Shown in pieces: positions 26,908-36,211 of a stretch of 64,000 nucleotides of DNA (positions are counted from its first letter, which is position 1; each line of letters opens with the position of its first letter). The translations under genes were made by a program, and so were the position numbers. Where the stretch lies: positions 62,001 to 126,000 of the forward strand of contig NZ_AUYB01000132.1 in NCBI RefSeq assembly GCF_001625655.1, written 5' to 3'. The notes beneath the pieces were generated by a model, which saw nothing but the letters and a program-made list of their open reading frames with translations, did no database searches and was not told the DNA's origin. The stretch comes from Pseudoalteromonas luteoviolacea DSM 6061 (lineage in GTDB: Bacteria; Pseudomonadota; Gammaproteobacteria; Enterobacterales; Alteromonadaceae).

Positions 26908-28974
26908 ATGAAACATTCAGAGCTTAATACAGAGCTAAGAGGTTACTTTGAAAATGGAGATATTCCTACTCAAGTCGAGTTCAGAAAACTCATAGATGCG
27001 GCAACTGATAACCGAACCACGTACAGCTTGGTTGCGCATCTTTTCGGTATGATTGTTGATTGTGCAGTGACAGAACCACTTGCCGATCTCAACGAAGATC
27101 TCTCTGAAGAGCTTGCAAAATATGAGTTGGGATCTGGAGAGACCGTCTTATTGTACTTACAGAGTGATGTGTCTGAAAATGGCGTGTATACCTATGGCTA
27201 TCGTAATCTAGATGAAGGTACGGTAGCAACGTTGACGAAGCAATCAATCAGCGAATATGAAGGAATGCTGGTCAAAGCTAATCGCTCTCAAGATGTGAGT
27301 ACCAGCTACTATCATTATGTTAATACCAGTGATAGTGGACAAAACTTACAATGGGAAAAGGTAGAGAACTTCGACGTTCCAGATTATTACGCCGCTAGTT
27401 TCAGAAACGCACGTTTCCCGCAGCACATTGATTTAACTCAGGGTGGGCAAATATCAAACTCGGCTTTAACGGCAGACCGCTTAAAAGGTAATGGCAATGA
27501 TATCACTGACCTGAACAACGCTAGTTTGCCTGCGCAAATAGATCTCACTCAAATTGAGCAAGACTCAAAAGTCAAAGCTAAGTACTTTGAAGGTAATGGT
27601 TTTGGGCTCACCTCCTTGAATGCAAATGAACTAAAAGGTGGGCAGGTGCCACCAAATATGTTGGATTTCGCAGAAATATCAGATATTCGTCAAGGTAGCT
27701 CTGTCAAGGTTTTAAACGCTGATCATGGCCAGTGGCTGAATCAAAAGCTGGATAGAGTCGCCAGTCCCACTTTAAGTGAAGCCAATATTGTGTGCGTAGA
27801 AACAGATAGCAATGTCAATCTGTCTTCTGTTCCTAGCCAAATAGATGGCGTAACGTTGCAACCTGGGAACTTAGTGCTACTCACCGCTCAGGCAAACGCT
27901 TCAGAAAATGGTATTTGGCAACATCAAGCTGATGGCACACTTGCGGCGCCTGACCCGTCACATGGGATCCACCACCGCCATGGATTAGCAATTAAGGTGT
28001 TACAAGGGACCATGCATCAGTTCAAAGTATTTGTGTTGTTTTCTCAGTTCGAAAACAGCGACGGCACTATGGACAACGAATGGCAAGAAAGTGAACAGAT
28101 CACACTAGCTGGTGCGGGTATTCAAGTGACAAATAACCAGCACGCAGCTGACATTGCGTCTTCGGCGGATGTTGAAGCACAAAGAGCCAATAAACTATTG
28201 GATGCCGCTCTTTTTAAACAAAAACTCACGGCTTCAGAACAAGGACTAACAGCTGATTACACTGCAAAAATCAACGAGCAAAAAGATCGAATTGACAGTA
28301 TTTTGCATGCCAGTGATGCAGATGCAGATTCATTCAAAGAAATTGTCGACTTAATTAACTCGATTGATACAGAGTCTGATGCCGCGTTTGCGACTTATGT
28401 GCTTGAAAACGATGCGAGAAGCCAAAAAATAGAAGACGATTTAGACGGCGAGATTACCACAAGACAGCAGCAAGTAGCTGGGCTGCAGTCTAGTTTGCAG
28501 TTGGAAGTTTCTACTCGTTCTGCTGAGTCTGCAAACCGCTACACTAAAGCTGAGTCAGATCAGCGATTCCTAAGATCTGTCAACACCAAGCTAGTCGGTC
28601 AAGTTGATATCTCTGAAGCAACTTTCAGCGGTGACTTAAAAGTAACTGGCGCTATTACCGCCACTGGGGATGTTACTGCATTTTCAGATGAACGACTCAA
28701 ATCCAACGTAAAGTCTATTGAAAATGCACTGACAATTGTGAACAAGCTAGATGGTGTTACTTTTGAGCGTTCAGACTTTAATGACGCTCGACGTTATACA
28801 GGGCTTGTTGCTCAGCAGGTTCAGGGAGTATTTCCAGAAGCAGTGCACCAAGAAGGGGAATATTTGTCGGTTGCTTACGGTAATTTAGTGGGCTTACTGG
28901 TAGAAAGTATCAAAGAGCTCAACGGAAAAGTGGCAAGTTTGCAAAGTAAATTAGTCAAGCTTGAATCTGAATAG
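26908..28974 (+). CDS. Tail fibre with C-terminal S74 intramolecular chaperone
   Basis: A 688-residue product. The N-terminal segment (LRGYFENGDIPTQVEFRKLID) is shared with the proteins at 32060 and 59405 and probably attaches to the baseplate. A repeat-rich shaft follows, then a module TDSNVNLS...VLLTAQANASENGIW (about residues 297-345) found also in the gene at 31164, then coiled-coil helices. The C-terminus is a peptidase_S74 domain: SDERLKSNVKSIENALTIVNKLDG (Ser593, Lys598) and GLVAQQVQGVFPEAV. S74 domains trimerise phage fibres and then cut themselves off, often before this Ser. It should recognise target cells. Confidence 0.85.
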   Translation: MKHSELNTELRGYFENGDIPTQVEFRKLIDAATDNRTTYSLVAHLFGMIVDCAVTEPLADLNEDLSEELAKYELGSGETVLLYLQSDVSENGVYTYGYRNLDEGTVATLTKQSISEYEGMLVKANRSQDVSTSYYHYVNTSDSGQNLQWEKVENFDVPDYYAASFRNARFPQHIDLTQGGQISNSALTADRLKGNGNDITDLNNASLPAQIDLTQIEQDSKVKAKYFEGNGFGLTSLNANELKGGQVPPNMLDFAEISDIRQGSSVKVLNADHGQWLNQKLDRVASPTLSEANIVCVETDSNVNLSSVPSQIDGVTLQPGNLVLLTAQANASENGIWQHQADGTLAAPDPSHGIHHRHGLAIKVLQGTMHQFKVFVLFSQFENSDGTMDNEWQESEQITLAGAGIQVTNNQHAADIASSADVEAQRANKLLDAALFKQKLTASEQGLTADYTAKINEQKDRIDSILHASDADADSFKEIVDLINSIDTESDAAFATYVLENDARSQKIEDDLDGEITTRQQQVAGLQSSLQLEVSTRSAESANRYTKAESDQRFLRSVNTKLVGQVDISEATFSGDLKVTGAITATGDVTAFSDERLKSNVKSIENALTIVNKLDGVTFERSDFNDARRYTGLVAQQVQGVFPEAVHQEGEYLSVAYGNLVGLLVESIKELNGKVASLQSKLVKLESE

Positions 28975-28991
28975 CCAAGAGGTGATGGACG

Positions 28992-31019
28992 ATGACTTTA
29001 CAAAGTAACGGGCCCATATCACTTAAAGATATCGGTGATGAGTATCGGGACACACTACCTTACGAATTGAGCTTTTACAGTGAGCATGTTGAAAAGGTAC
29101 CCGGCGATACGCTCGCCATTAGTGAGTTTTATGGCAAATCAGCCATGACTATTCGGCTCTTAGATAAAACCTTCGAGGTATATACTCAGCGCAAAGCAAT
29201 TATACCCATAGCCAATATACTTGCAGGAAGTTTTGACGAATATAGTGATGGCAATGATCCTGTGAATTTGATCACGGTGCAAAATGCTCAATTTGGTACA
29301 GTAAGAATTGATGGCGCCAATGTTGAGTTTACATCGACTAATGTAGTGGGCAGTGCTGCGCGTTTTGATTATACCGTTGAGAATAGTTCTGGGATCAGAA
29401 AGACGCATTTTGTAACAATGTCAGTTGTTGCTGTGCCGCCCATTGTGTGTAACCCCGATACGTTTAGCTTGCAGCAAGGTGAAGCGCTACTCATTAGCAA
29501 GCAACAGCTGATTCAAAATGATGAAGATGGCTCAGGAACAGGTTTAACACTCATTTCAGTCAGTAACGCGCAAGGTGGTACTGTATCACTTAGCGGCAAT
29601 ACAATAACATTCACGTCAACCGGTCTTGCAGAGCAACCTGCTCAGTTTAATTATAGGGTGCGAAATGGGCACAGTATCGAACAGACGGGTATCGTTTATA
29701 TTAATGTCACACCGCTGCCAGAACTCGAATCTTTTGTTTATCGAACTCAGCAACAGGCAGAGCAAGCGAGGCAAAGCTATAGTCCACCCACGATGCAAGA
29801 TATATTTAATAACTGGGCTAGGTTTAACGGTAATGAATACTTTATCAATAAACAAGATGCTGAAACTCGGGGTAGTTCGAATGCAACAGCTTGGTATTAC
29901 AACGCATCGTCAGATAGTGTTGTTATGCCACTTAACGTAGCGCCGCCGAATGGGTTCGTTTCATCTGAAAAAGTAGACAACTATACACTTGAAGCAACGC
30001 TCTCGTCAGACAATGGTGACAACGATACCATCGGGGTGGTTGCCGCATTTGTGCGAGAGGGCAATATCAATTACGTGTTGACCATTGTATTAAACACTGG
30101 TGGCACAGCACCTAGTTCAACGGGGTGCGGGGTGTATTTTGGCTACGCTGGTGTCGGTAGTGGCTCCGATAAATTACTGGGGCAATATAATATTGGTACC
30201 GGAGGAGGTTGGAGTAATCGTAAGGCGCGTGTCAAAGTGCAACGCCAAGGGGATATCTTCAAGTTTTACGTGACTCCTTGGAATCAAGTAGATAACTTTC
30301 AGTCCGCCAGTGAGATAGTGGTTGACCTGAACTCTGACTCTTCATTGCACCGATTTAAAGGCAAGCAATCATATGGGTATATTACGTACTCACAGCCTAA
30401 CTCAACTTATTTAGATACAGATTTACGCGGTGGACTCGATGTATCGAAAATTTACGACGCGCAAAATAACACTGTTTGGGAGTATATAAACGGCAGTTGG
30501 CAGTTAATATCAGGCAGCCTTCAAAGCCATCTGGGTTATATCCGCAAAGTGTTTAACCCATCAAGTAACGAACGATTCTTGATAGCACAAAGTTCAGTGA
30601 CTTATTTGGGCAAACTGGTTAACAACAATCAGTGGAACAACACTAAATTACTTGATGAAAGTCAGAATGTGCTTTATGAACAAGACCAGTCGCAGCACGG
30701 TGCACCATCAGGTCGAAGAGTTATAGCGCTTTATACTGCGGGTAAAGAAGAGAAGAATTACCTTAAGGGCAAGCCATCATTGGTCACTAGTTCTGGCCAT
30801 ACCCATAATGCTTCAAACCCTGGTTTCAATAATCTCAATAGCAAAAATTGGTTTGCCGATAATGGTATTGATATTAATACCACCGACTTTACCGGTGGAA
30901 CTGTAGCTTTAGAAGGCGGCATTGTTGGTCGTATAACAAATATAGGCAACGACAATGGCACCAGTGCGTTTATTCACTATCAGGTCACAAGCTATCGGCT
31001 ATTCGATAAAAACGCTTAA
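28992..31019 (+). CDS. Fibre or adhesin with Ig/cadherin-like repeats and a lectin-like domain
   Basis: A 675-residue product. The N-terminus (SNGPISLKDIGDEYRDTLPYELSFYSEH...LAISEFYGKS) has the 'ISLxDI ... SxFYGKS' form seen at the start of some phage tail proteins. Two beta-sandwich repeats of the tandem-95/cadherin type follow (about 60-130 and 140-230, with FDYTVEN and FNYRVRNG). The C-terminal part (about 250-675) includes a jelly-roll-like region (DNYTLEATLSSDNGDNDTIGVVAAFVREGN) resembling concanavalin-type glycan-binding domains. No signal peptide, consistent with an intracellularly assembled particle. AGAGGTGATGG precedes the ATG. Binding specificity unknown. Confidence 0.75.
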   Translation: MTLQSNGPISLKDIGDEYRDTLPYELSFYSEHVEKVPGDTLAISEFYGKSAMTIRLLDKTFEVYTQRKAIIPIANILAGSFDEYSDGNDPVNLITVQNAQFGTVRIDGANVEFTSTNVVGSAARFDYTVENSSGIRKTHFVTMSVVAVPPIVCNPDTFSLQQGEALLISKQQLIQNDEDGSGTGLTLISVSNAQGGTVSLSGNTITFTSTGLAEQPAQFNYRVRNGHSIEQTGIVYINVTPLPELESFVYRTQQQAEQARQSYSPPTMQDIFNNWARFNGNEYFINKQDAETRGSSNATAWYYNASSDSVVMPLNVAPPNGFVSSEKVDNYTLEATLSSDNGDNDTIGVVAAFVREGNINYVLTIVLNTGGTAPSSTGCGVYFGYAGVGSGSDKLLGQYNIGTGGGWSNRKARVKVQRQGDIFKFYVTPWNQVDNFQSASEIVVDLNSDSSLHRFKGKQSYGYITYSQPNSTYLDTDLRGGLDVSKIYDAQNNTVWEYINGSWQLISGSLQSHLGYIRKVFNPSSNERFLIAQSSVTYLGKLVNNNQWNNTKLLDESQNVLYEQDQSQHGAPSGRRVIALYTAGKEEKNYLKGKPSLVTSSGHTHNASNPGFNNLNSKNWFADNGIDINTTDFTGGTVALEGGIVGRITNIGNDNGTSAFIHYQVTSYRLFDKNA

Positions 31020-31051
31020 GAAGCAACCATTTCAACATACATACAACGTCT

Positions 31052-31095
31052 AAAGCGATTTTTGGTACCTACCCAACAGTAAGTAAATCGCTTTT
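31052..31095 (+). terminator. Terminator-like hairpin inside the fibre region
   Basis: AAAGCGATTT (31052-31061) and AAATCGCTTT pair across a 22-base loop, followed by only four T. Weak on its own. Confidence 0.45.
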
Positions 31096-31163
31096 CCACA
31101 CCACTAATTTATCAACTCGTAACTTAGGACTTAGTGAAAGTTACATTTTTCAAGGAGGCCGTC

Positions 31164-31583
31164 ATGGCACAGAAAACTCTATCTGGCATCCTCGCAGCAA
31201 TCGATGCAGAGCAAATCGCAGTTAATATGACTGCAACTAAATCACTATACAGATATACCGGTATCGTAGACCGAGTTAATGCAGTAAAAACAGACTCGAA
31301 CGTAAACTTATCTACTGCGAATGATGACAACTATTTAACGAATACATTGGGGCTTGCTGACGGCAATAAAATTTTACTCACTAAGCAATCAACGACTTCA
31401 CAAAATGGCGTATATCAGAGAGTTGGAAATACATTAAATCTGATCGCCTATCCAAATATTGAGCTTGGTAACTTGGTTGAGTTGTTAGGCACACCCCCAA
31501 CTTCTTCTACTGAGTTTTATAAGCTGATGGAAGGCAACCTGTGGGCTTCGGTTACATTTAACGACGGCGTAATTGCTGTATAA
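31164..31583 (+). CDS. Small fibre-module protein
   Basis: A 139-residue product. The ATG at 31164 follows AAGGAGG (31152-31158); an upstream GTG start overlaps this site and is rejected. Residues about 38-100 repeat the module seen in the tail fibre at 26908: VKTDSNVNLS..., then ILLTKQSTTSQNGVYQ. The octapeptide TDSNVNLS is identical in both. This 'VLLxxQxxxxxNGxY' beta element is common in phage fibre and spike proteins. Probably a free-standing fibre tip or accessory; function not known. Confidence 0.7.
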   Translation: MAQKTLSGILAAIDAEQIAVNMTATKSLYRYTGIVDRVNAVKTDSNVNLSTANDDNYLTNTLGLADGNKILLTKQSTTSQNGVYQRVGNTLNLIAYPNIELGNLVELLGTPPTSSTEFYKLMEGNLWASVTFNDGVIAV

Positions 31584-31637
31584 CTATTGTTGGTCAAGTG
31601 ACAAGCTTGGCCATCTTAATTTTTTGGAGCCTTAAGT

Positions 31638-31994
31638 ATGGCTTTTCAATATTTTAATGTTAATGCATTACTTCGGCGTCTCAACCAACATCAATTACAC
31701 CTTGAGCGATACATTGGGTTTCTTGGCACAGTTGATACGGTATTTGAGAACAACAGATCCTTGGCTGAACCTTTACCACCTAGATATTGGCAATCGCGTG
31801 TTTTGTTGGCCGCACAATCGGACAAAACGCAAAATGGGCTCTATGACATTACTACAAATGGAGAATGGCAGGTCGTGCCGGGTGGCCTTGAAGTTGGAAA
31901 CTTTATAGCGACACAAGAGCCAGAGAATAAGTATTACAAACTTATAGAGTTCAAGAGTAATCAACAGGTTTGGCATGTTTTTAATTTGGCTTAA
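31638..31994 (+). CDS. Small fibre-module protein
   Basis: A 118-residue product with GGAG upstream. It carries a more divergent copy of the module in the preceding gene: GTVDTVFENNRSL then RVLLAAQSDKTQNGLYDI. It starts with a helical segment (FNVNALLRRLNQHQLHLERY). It sits between two other fibre-like genes in the same direction and probably belongs to the same appendage. No other homology recognised. Confidence 0.65.
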   Translation: MAFQYFNVNALLRRLNQHQLHLERYIGFLGTVDTVFENNRSLAEPLPPRYWQSRVLLAAQSDKTQNGLYDITTNGEWQVVPGGLEVGNFIATQEPENKYYKLIEFKSNQQVWHVFNLA

Positions 31995-32059
31995 TACATT
32001 TATTTTACTTGGTGCTAGGTAACTACACGAACAAAAACAATCTACACAGAGAACCTATC

Positions 32060-32458
32060 ATGCCTAACCAGTTGAGAAAAACACTTAAGTCATTTTTCAG
32101 GCGCGGAGCAAAACCGACAGAGTCTCAATTCGCAAAGTGGATAGATGCTTGTTTATTGCTAGGGGAAGATGGAATAAGCAAGGATGGTTCAGGTCTCGAA
32201 ATTTCCAAAAACCTAGTTGTGAAAGGCAACTTAATTGTTGATGGCACTTTTTGGTTGTCTGATGGCGCACTCCCAGAATCAAATGATGTGATGAACCCTA
32301 ACCTAGGACAGACACCCAAAGGGGCGGTTTTCTTATGGTTTGGAGAGACATTACCTTATGGATATGAATTTTGCGATGGAAAAAATGGCAGACCATATTT
32401 GGCCCCTCCTGAATGCACGTCAAATGGGCTTAACTACATCATTAAAGTAATTGGTTAG
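32060..32458 (+). CDS. Short tail-fibre protein with collar-like C-terminus
   Basis: A 132-residue product; the ATG at 32060 is chosen so that the N-terminus aligns with the fibre at 26908 (LKSFFRRGAKPTESQFAKWID against LRGYFENGDIPTQVEFRKLID). The middle is one beta-repeat unit (LVVKGNLIVDGTFWL). The C-terminus, GAVFLWFGETLPYGYEFCDGKNG, matches the opening of the phage tail-collar domain (usually PxGWxxCDG), here cut to about 45 residues. It looks like a minimal fibre: attachment module, one repeat, small tip. Confidence 0.72.
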   Translation: MPNQLRKTLKSFFRRGAKPTESQFAKWIDACLLLGEDGISKDGSGLEISKNLVVKGNLIVDGTFWLSDGALPESNDVMNPNLGQTPKGAVFLWFGETLPYGYEFCDGKNGRPYLAPPECTSNGLNYIIKVIG

Positions 32459-32495
32459 TCGAACATCATTTATTTAATCAACATAGATTATAACT

Positions 32496-34757
32496 ATGAC
32501 AGTACAAAATAACTCTAAACTAAGCGCTGGCGAACTAGTAATCAATGGCGTTGAATATGCGGTTCCCTCGCAAGCACCAAAGTCGAGTGTTTTAGCAACC
32601 AATCTAATGCAAAATTGTCACTTTAAGACGTCGATAAATGCTGATTTTTGGCCTAAAGAGGTACCAGAGCCCAAGTATAATCAAGCCTGGGTCGAGGTAT
32701 ATGTCACATCTATATTGGCTTGGTTGCATGAAGCAACACACAGCAAACTGTTAGATACAACAAAGCCTGTCTATATTTTGCAAGCTGGTAGTCAAACATA
32801 CCGGCTTGGACTGACTATTCTTCACAAGTTGCTACAGAGTATTGAATCGCAAGGGCTCAGTGATATTAATCTTTGTATGATATTTACCGCTGAGGATGAA
32901 AACAAACAAACCCTATTAATGAATCACCCAGATTTTGGCTATTTCTGCGAACAACAACAAGCAAAGATTATCGAGTGGGATATTTATTCTTCTCGAGCAC
33001 TGCCATTGCAAGCAATAGATGGCGATAGAATATACACAGAACAAAATCCACTGGTCTTCATCGCCCATGGCGTTTTGTCTTTATTACCTCAGGCGGTTTA
33101 TCAAGTACATTATCAACAGGTCTATCGTGCTGAGTTTGCATCCATTTCTTTGGATGAGGTGCCGCAAAATTACGACACAGAAGCGCGTGATAAACCAGCA
33201 ATGCCATTACTTTGGTCGCTGCAAAAACAAAGTAAAGTGCATAGTGCTGCTAAGGCTGATACAAAACAACTTGCCGTTAACTGGCAATTAGCCAACCCAA
33301 AATCCGAAAGCAGTGGCCTAGACGATATGCTTAGACCGTGGCTAGAGAATACACTCTTATTTTATATGGCACAGGGAGTGAATAAAACGATAGCGGTACC
33401 AATAAAAGCGGCTCAGTTACTCAATAACATAGAAGTGGCTTTTCCTCGAGGTGTCGTTCAACTTGTTAGCGATGAAGTTCATCCTGAGTTTGGTCTAAAG
33501 CTGCCGCAAACTATTTCTCCAGAAGGAATAGGGTTGCCAATAGACATCGGTTTACTTCACAAGATTGAAGAAAACAAAGGGTTTGTAAAGCACATTAAAT
33601 TACCTTTTGATAATAAGTCGCTTGCAATATCAATGAGCCACAAAGACAGTATTACATTCAGTTATACATCCCATGCATTAGAAAATGCATGTAAGACAGG
33701 TTCCCCGGCTGCGCACGAACATATTCACCAGAGTTTACAACGCGCGACCAAGGCTTTAACCGAGTCTCAAATTCAAGCATATGTCTCACAGAGTAACTAC
33801 GACCCACTCGTTATGGCGATTTTTTTGCCTCGGCTTCTAAAAGAAGGGGGTCCTATAAATGAACGCCCGGCTTGGCGTGAACTACTGAACAAAGTTTGGG
33901 AAAACCATGTAGTTGATTATGAAAATGAAACATTTGCATTTGAACTCGGGCTATTGGCTATTGACCTAAGCCACTGGGCATTGGCAAAAACTTGTATGTT
34001 AATGCGCATGGAAATAAATGGGCCAAGCACTGCTTGCTTGCACAACCTAGGGTTAGCAGCATGGGCAACGGGCGATATGGAAATTGCAGTTCAAAGTGTT
34101 GATCTTGCGTTAGAACTGAACCCTCAAGATGAGCAAGTACTCAACTTACGCTCAAACATGTTGGAATACTTGAGTCGATGCGACCAATTACCTTGGTTTG
34201 ATGTACAGGCAAATCAAAGCCAAGATAGCGTCCTCAAGCTTCTACCTGTAAGTGAGCAACATTTGCGAGAATACTACATACAGTATCGCCGGCCAGATAT
34301 TGCTGAGCGTCTACGCGGGGTCCGATTACGTCAATTCGAGCAGTTACAATCACTCTGGCATACCTGGTTAGAGGAGGAAAAACTCAAACAAAAAGCGCAT
34401 TTTGCACTAGTTCATGCCGAGTTTGGCTTTATTGGTGGCGTTGTAATTGAATTCAACGCGGTTGAGCCAAAAGGTACTCACGGAGATGGGAAGTTTGAAT
34501 ACCAAAGTGCACATTTGTCTTTTTGGGTAGGGAAGGACTTCCAGAACCGAGGCTTTGGAAAAAGCTCTGTTTCGTTAATCATCAATCACCTCCGTGACTT
34601 ATCTAACAAGCTCAATATCTCTCTTCTGAATACTTCTGCATGGTCACATAACATGGTATCCCGTCACATACTCGAGGTGTCAGGTTTTCACGAAATAGAA
34701 AAAGTTAAAGGGGAAGGGGTGATGGAGGAAGTTTTTTACGAATTAAGTCTTAGGTAA
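32496..34757 (+). CDS. Methyltransferase-like / TPR / GNAT fusion protein
   Basis: A 753-residue product. Residues about 55-400 resemble the MidA-type SAM-dependent methyltransferase fold in outline (VYILQAGSQTYRLGLTILHKLL, then NPLVFIAHGVLSLLPQAVYQVH), but the Gly-rich SAM loop is poorly kept. Residues about 490-570 contain TPR-like helices (CLHNLGLAAWATGDMEIAVQSVDLALELNPQDEQVLNLRSNM). Residues about 580-753 are a GNAT acetyltransferase, with the acetyl-CoA loop QNRGFGKSSVSLII and NTSAWSHNMVSRHILEVSGFHEI. It may modify a protein of the particle or an effector. Domain limits and the methyltransferase relation are inference; the GNAT part is clear. Confidence 0.7.
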   Translation: MTVQNNSKLSAGELVINGVEYAVPSQAPKSSVLATNLMQNCHFKTSINADFWPKEVPEPKYNQAWVEVYVTSILAWLHEATHSKLLDTTKPVYILQAGSQTYRLGLTILHKLLQSIESQGLSDINLCMIFTAEDENKQTLLMNHPDFGYFCEQQQAKIIEWDIYSSRALPLQAIDGDRIYTEQNPLVFIAHGVLSLLPQAVYQVHYQQVYRAEFASISLDEVPQNYDTEARDKPAMPLLWSLQKQSKVHSAAKADTKQLAVNWQLANPKSESSGLDDMLRPWLENTLLFYMAQGVNKTIAVPIKAAQLLNNIEVAFPRGVVQLVSDEVHPEFGLKLPQTISPEGIGLPIDIGLLHKIEENKGFVKHIKLPFDNKSLAISMSHKDSITFSYTSHALENACKTGSPAAHEHIHQSLQRATKALTESQIQAYVSQSNYDPLVMAIFLPRLLKEGGPINERPAWRELLNKVWENHVVDYENETFAFELGLLAIDLSHWALAKTCMLMRMEINGPSTACLHNLGLAAWATGDMEIAVQSVDLALELNPQDEQVLNLRSNMLEYLSRCDQLPWFDVQANQSQDSVLKLLPVSEQHLREYYIQYRRPDIAERLRGVRLRQFEQLQSLWHTWLEEEKLKQKAHFALVHAEFGFIGGVVIEFNAVEPKGTHGDGKFEYQSAHLSFWVGKDFQNRGFGKSSVSLIINHLRDLSNKLNISLLNTSAWSHNMVSRHILEVSGFHEIEKVKGEGVMEEVFYELSLR

Positions 34758-34866
34758 TCATTAAAGACTTCTGTTTGGTATTTTTTCATAGGAGGGAGCA
34801 ATAACTTTTTAAAAGTGTTTATGAGTATTTTGAAACATAAATCGGAATTATTAAAAGGACAAATAA

Positions 34867-36036
34867 ATGCGAACACTTGATCGGGAAAATAATAAAAGAA
34901 GATTAATTTTAGAAATACCTCAGTATGTGTCAGATGAGAATGCGGCAAATAGTATCATGGATAAAGCCCGCATAAAGCTAAATAATATAAATGCCCAAAA
35001 GAAGCAAATATATGTAGCTTATGCGTTTAATCAGCAAGGTGACAAAACCAAAGAAAATAGAATTGGCTGGAATATTAAAAATGGGCGATATACTACAAGC
35101 CAAAATCGAACAATGTCTATAGAGAAGACAGTTTTATCGAAAAATGTAGAGGGTAATGTAGCTGGCCATTTGTGGAAGCTAGAATGGCCCAGTGTAACGG
35201 AACAGGAACTTGAAGAGCTGAGAGCGGAAAACCTTAAAAATCCACGCAATCAAACTATCCCTGAAACTGAAGCAATAAAAACACGGAAGAACTTTCCCTT
35301 TGCAAAATGGCGAGAGCTAGCACATGAAGTTGGAAAAGAAATTAATACTTATGGTAATACGTTAGATCTTCGTAGCGACAACGCTTTGTATATTACAGGA
35401 GATGATGATTTCCCTCTGGATAAATTAACAAATGCGATAGGCAAGACCGAAAGCGAATTTCTCAATACGGGTACAACCCTGCAAGCAAGAGTTATTGGCA
35501 TGCCTTATATTTGGCAGTCACCTGACGAGACTGACATAGAAAAATCAGATTTCATTTCAAAAATTAATGATGCAGAACTAGAAGGTCGGGAGGAGCTGTT
35601 TAACAAGCACCCTTTGAGAGTCTATTACCCTGAGCCTTCAACAATATTTAACAGAACAGCAGCCGATATAGTACCAAGTAATAAAGTTGGTACGAGAGAG
35701 CAAGCGAGGAAAATTTCCACTATATGGCTAAGAGAGGTATCTAATTATACGAAGGCTGGTGAGGATTCTGCTGCGAGGGATTTGATGACAGAGAACAAAA
35801 ATAGTCAGGATGTAGCAAAAAAAGTATTCAGTTTTAAATTTAGCAGCCCGATTAAAACAGCATTGGGTGCAAGGGTATCAGAAATAGATGAGGTTTATAG
35901 TGATTGGCAGAGTGATAAGCAAAAAAGACAGCTAAAAGACATAAAGGATTATGCTAAGAGAATAGACCAATCTGTACTTGATCAGGGATATGGAGAGCGA
36001 ATTTTAAAATGGCATAAAACATTGCATTCTAAATGA
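34867..36036 (+). CDS. Unknown protein of the injection-system locus, paralogue A
   Basis: A 389-residue soluble, charged product that I do not recognise. AAGGAC lies upstream. It shares two blocks with the next gene: NFPFAKWRELAHEVGKE (here about residues 140-156) against KFPFGRYRDEAHDLAVDRG, and HPLRVYYPEPSTIFNRTAADI (about 243-263) against DPLFIYYPEPTTMYTGYAREL. The YYPEP core is identical. The long charged tail ends without repeats. Position just before the nuclease-like and large effector-like genes suggests cargo or a cargo-loading factor. It has lower G+C than the structural genes around it by eye. Confidence 0.65.
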   Translation: MRTLDRENNKRRLILEIPQYVSDENAANSIMDKARIKLNNINAQKKQIYVAYAFNQQGDKTKENRIGWNIKNGRYTTSQNRTMSIEKTVLSKNVEGNVAGHLWKLEWPSVTEQELEELRAENLKNPRNQTIPETEAIKTRKNFPFAKWRELAHEVGKEINTYGNTLDLRSDNALYITGDDDFPLDKLTNAIGKTESEFLNTGTTLQARVIGMPYIWQSPDETDIEKSDFISKINDAELEGREELFNKHPLRVYYPEPSTIFNRTAADIVPSNKVGTREQARKISTIWLREVSNYTKAGEDSAARDLMTENKNSQDVAKKVFSFKFSSPIKTALGARVSEIDEVYSDWQSDKQKRQLKDIKDYAKRIDQSVLDQGYGERILKWHKTLHSK

Positions 36037-36211
36037 TTAATTATAATTTAAATGGGGTTTTATTTTAAACTTATTATAATTTAAATCACAATTTTTAGCA
36101 TCTATGATTTTGAAAATCAGTGCCAATTTACACATATAAAATTTATTAAAAGTCAGCTTCAAACCTATTTATTATTTGGAGGGCTACTTTTAAATAACGG
36201 AGAGACTCCCA

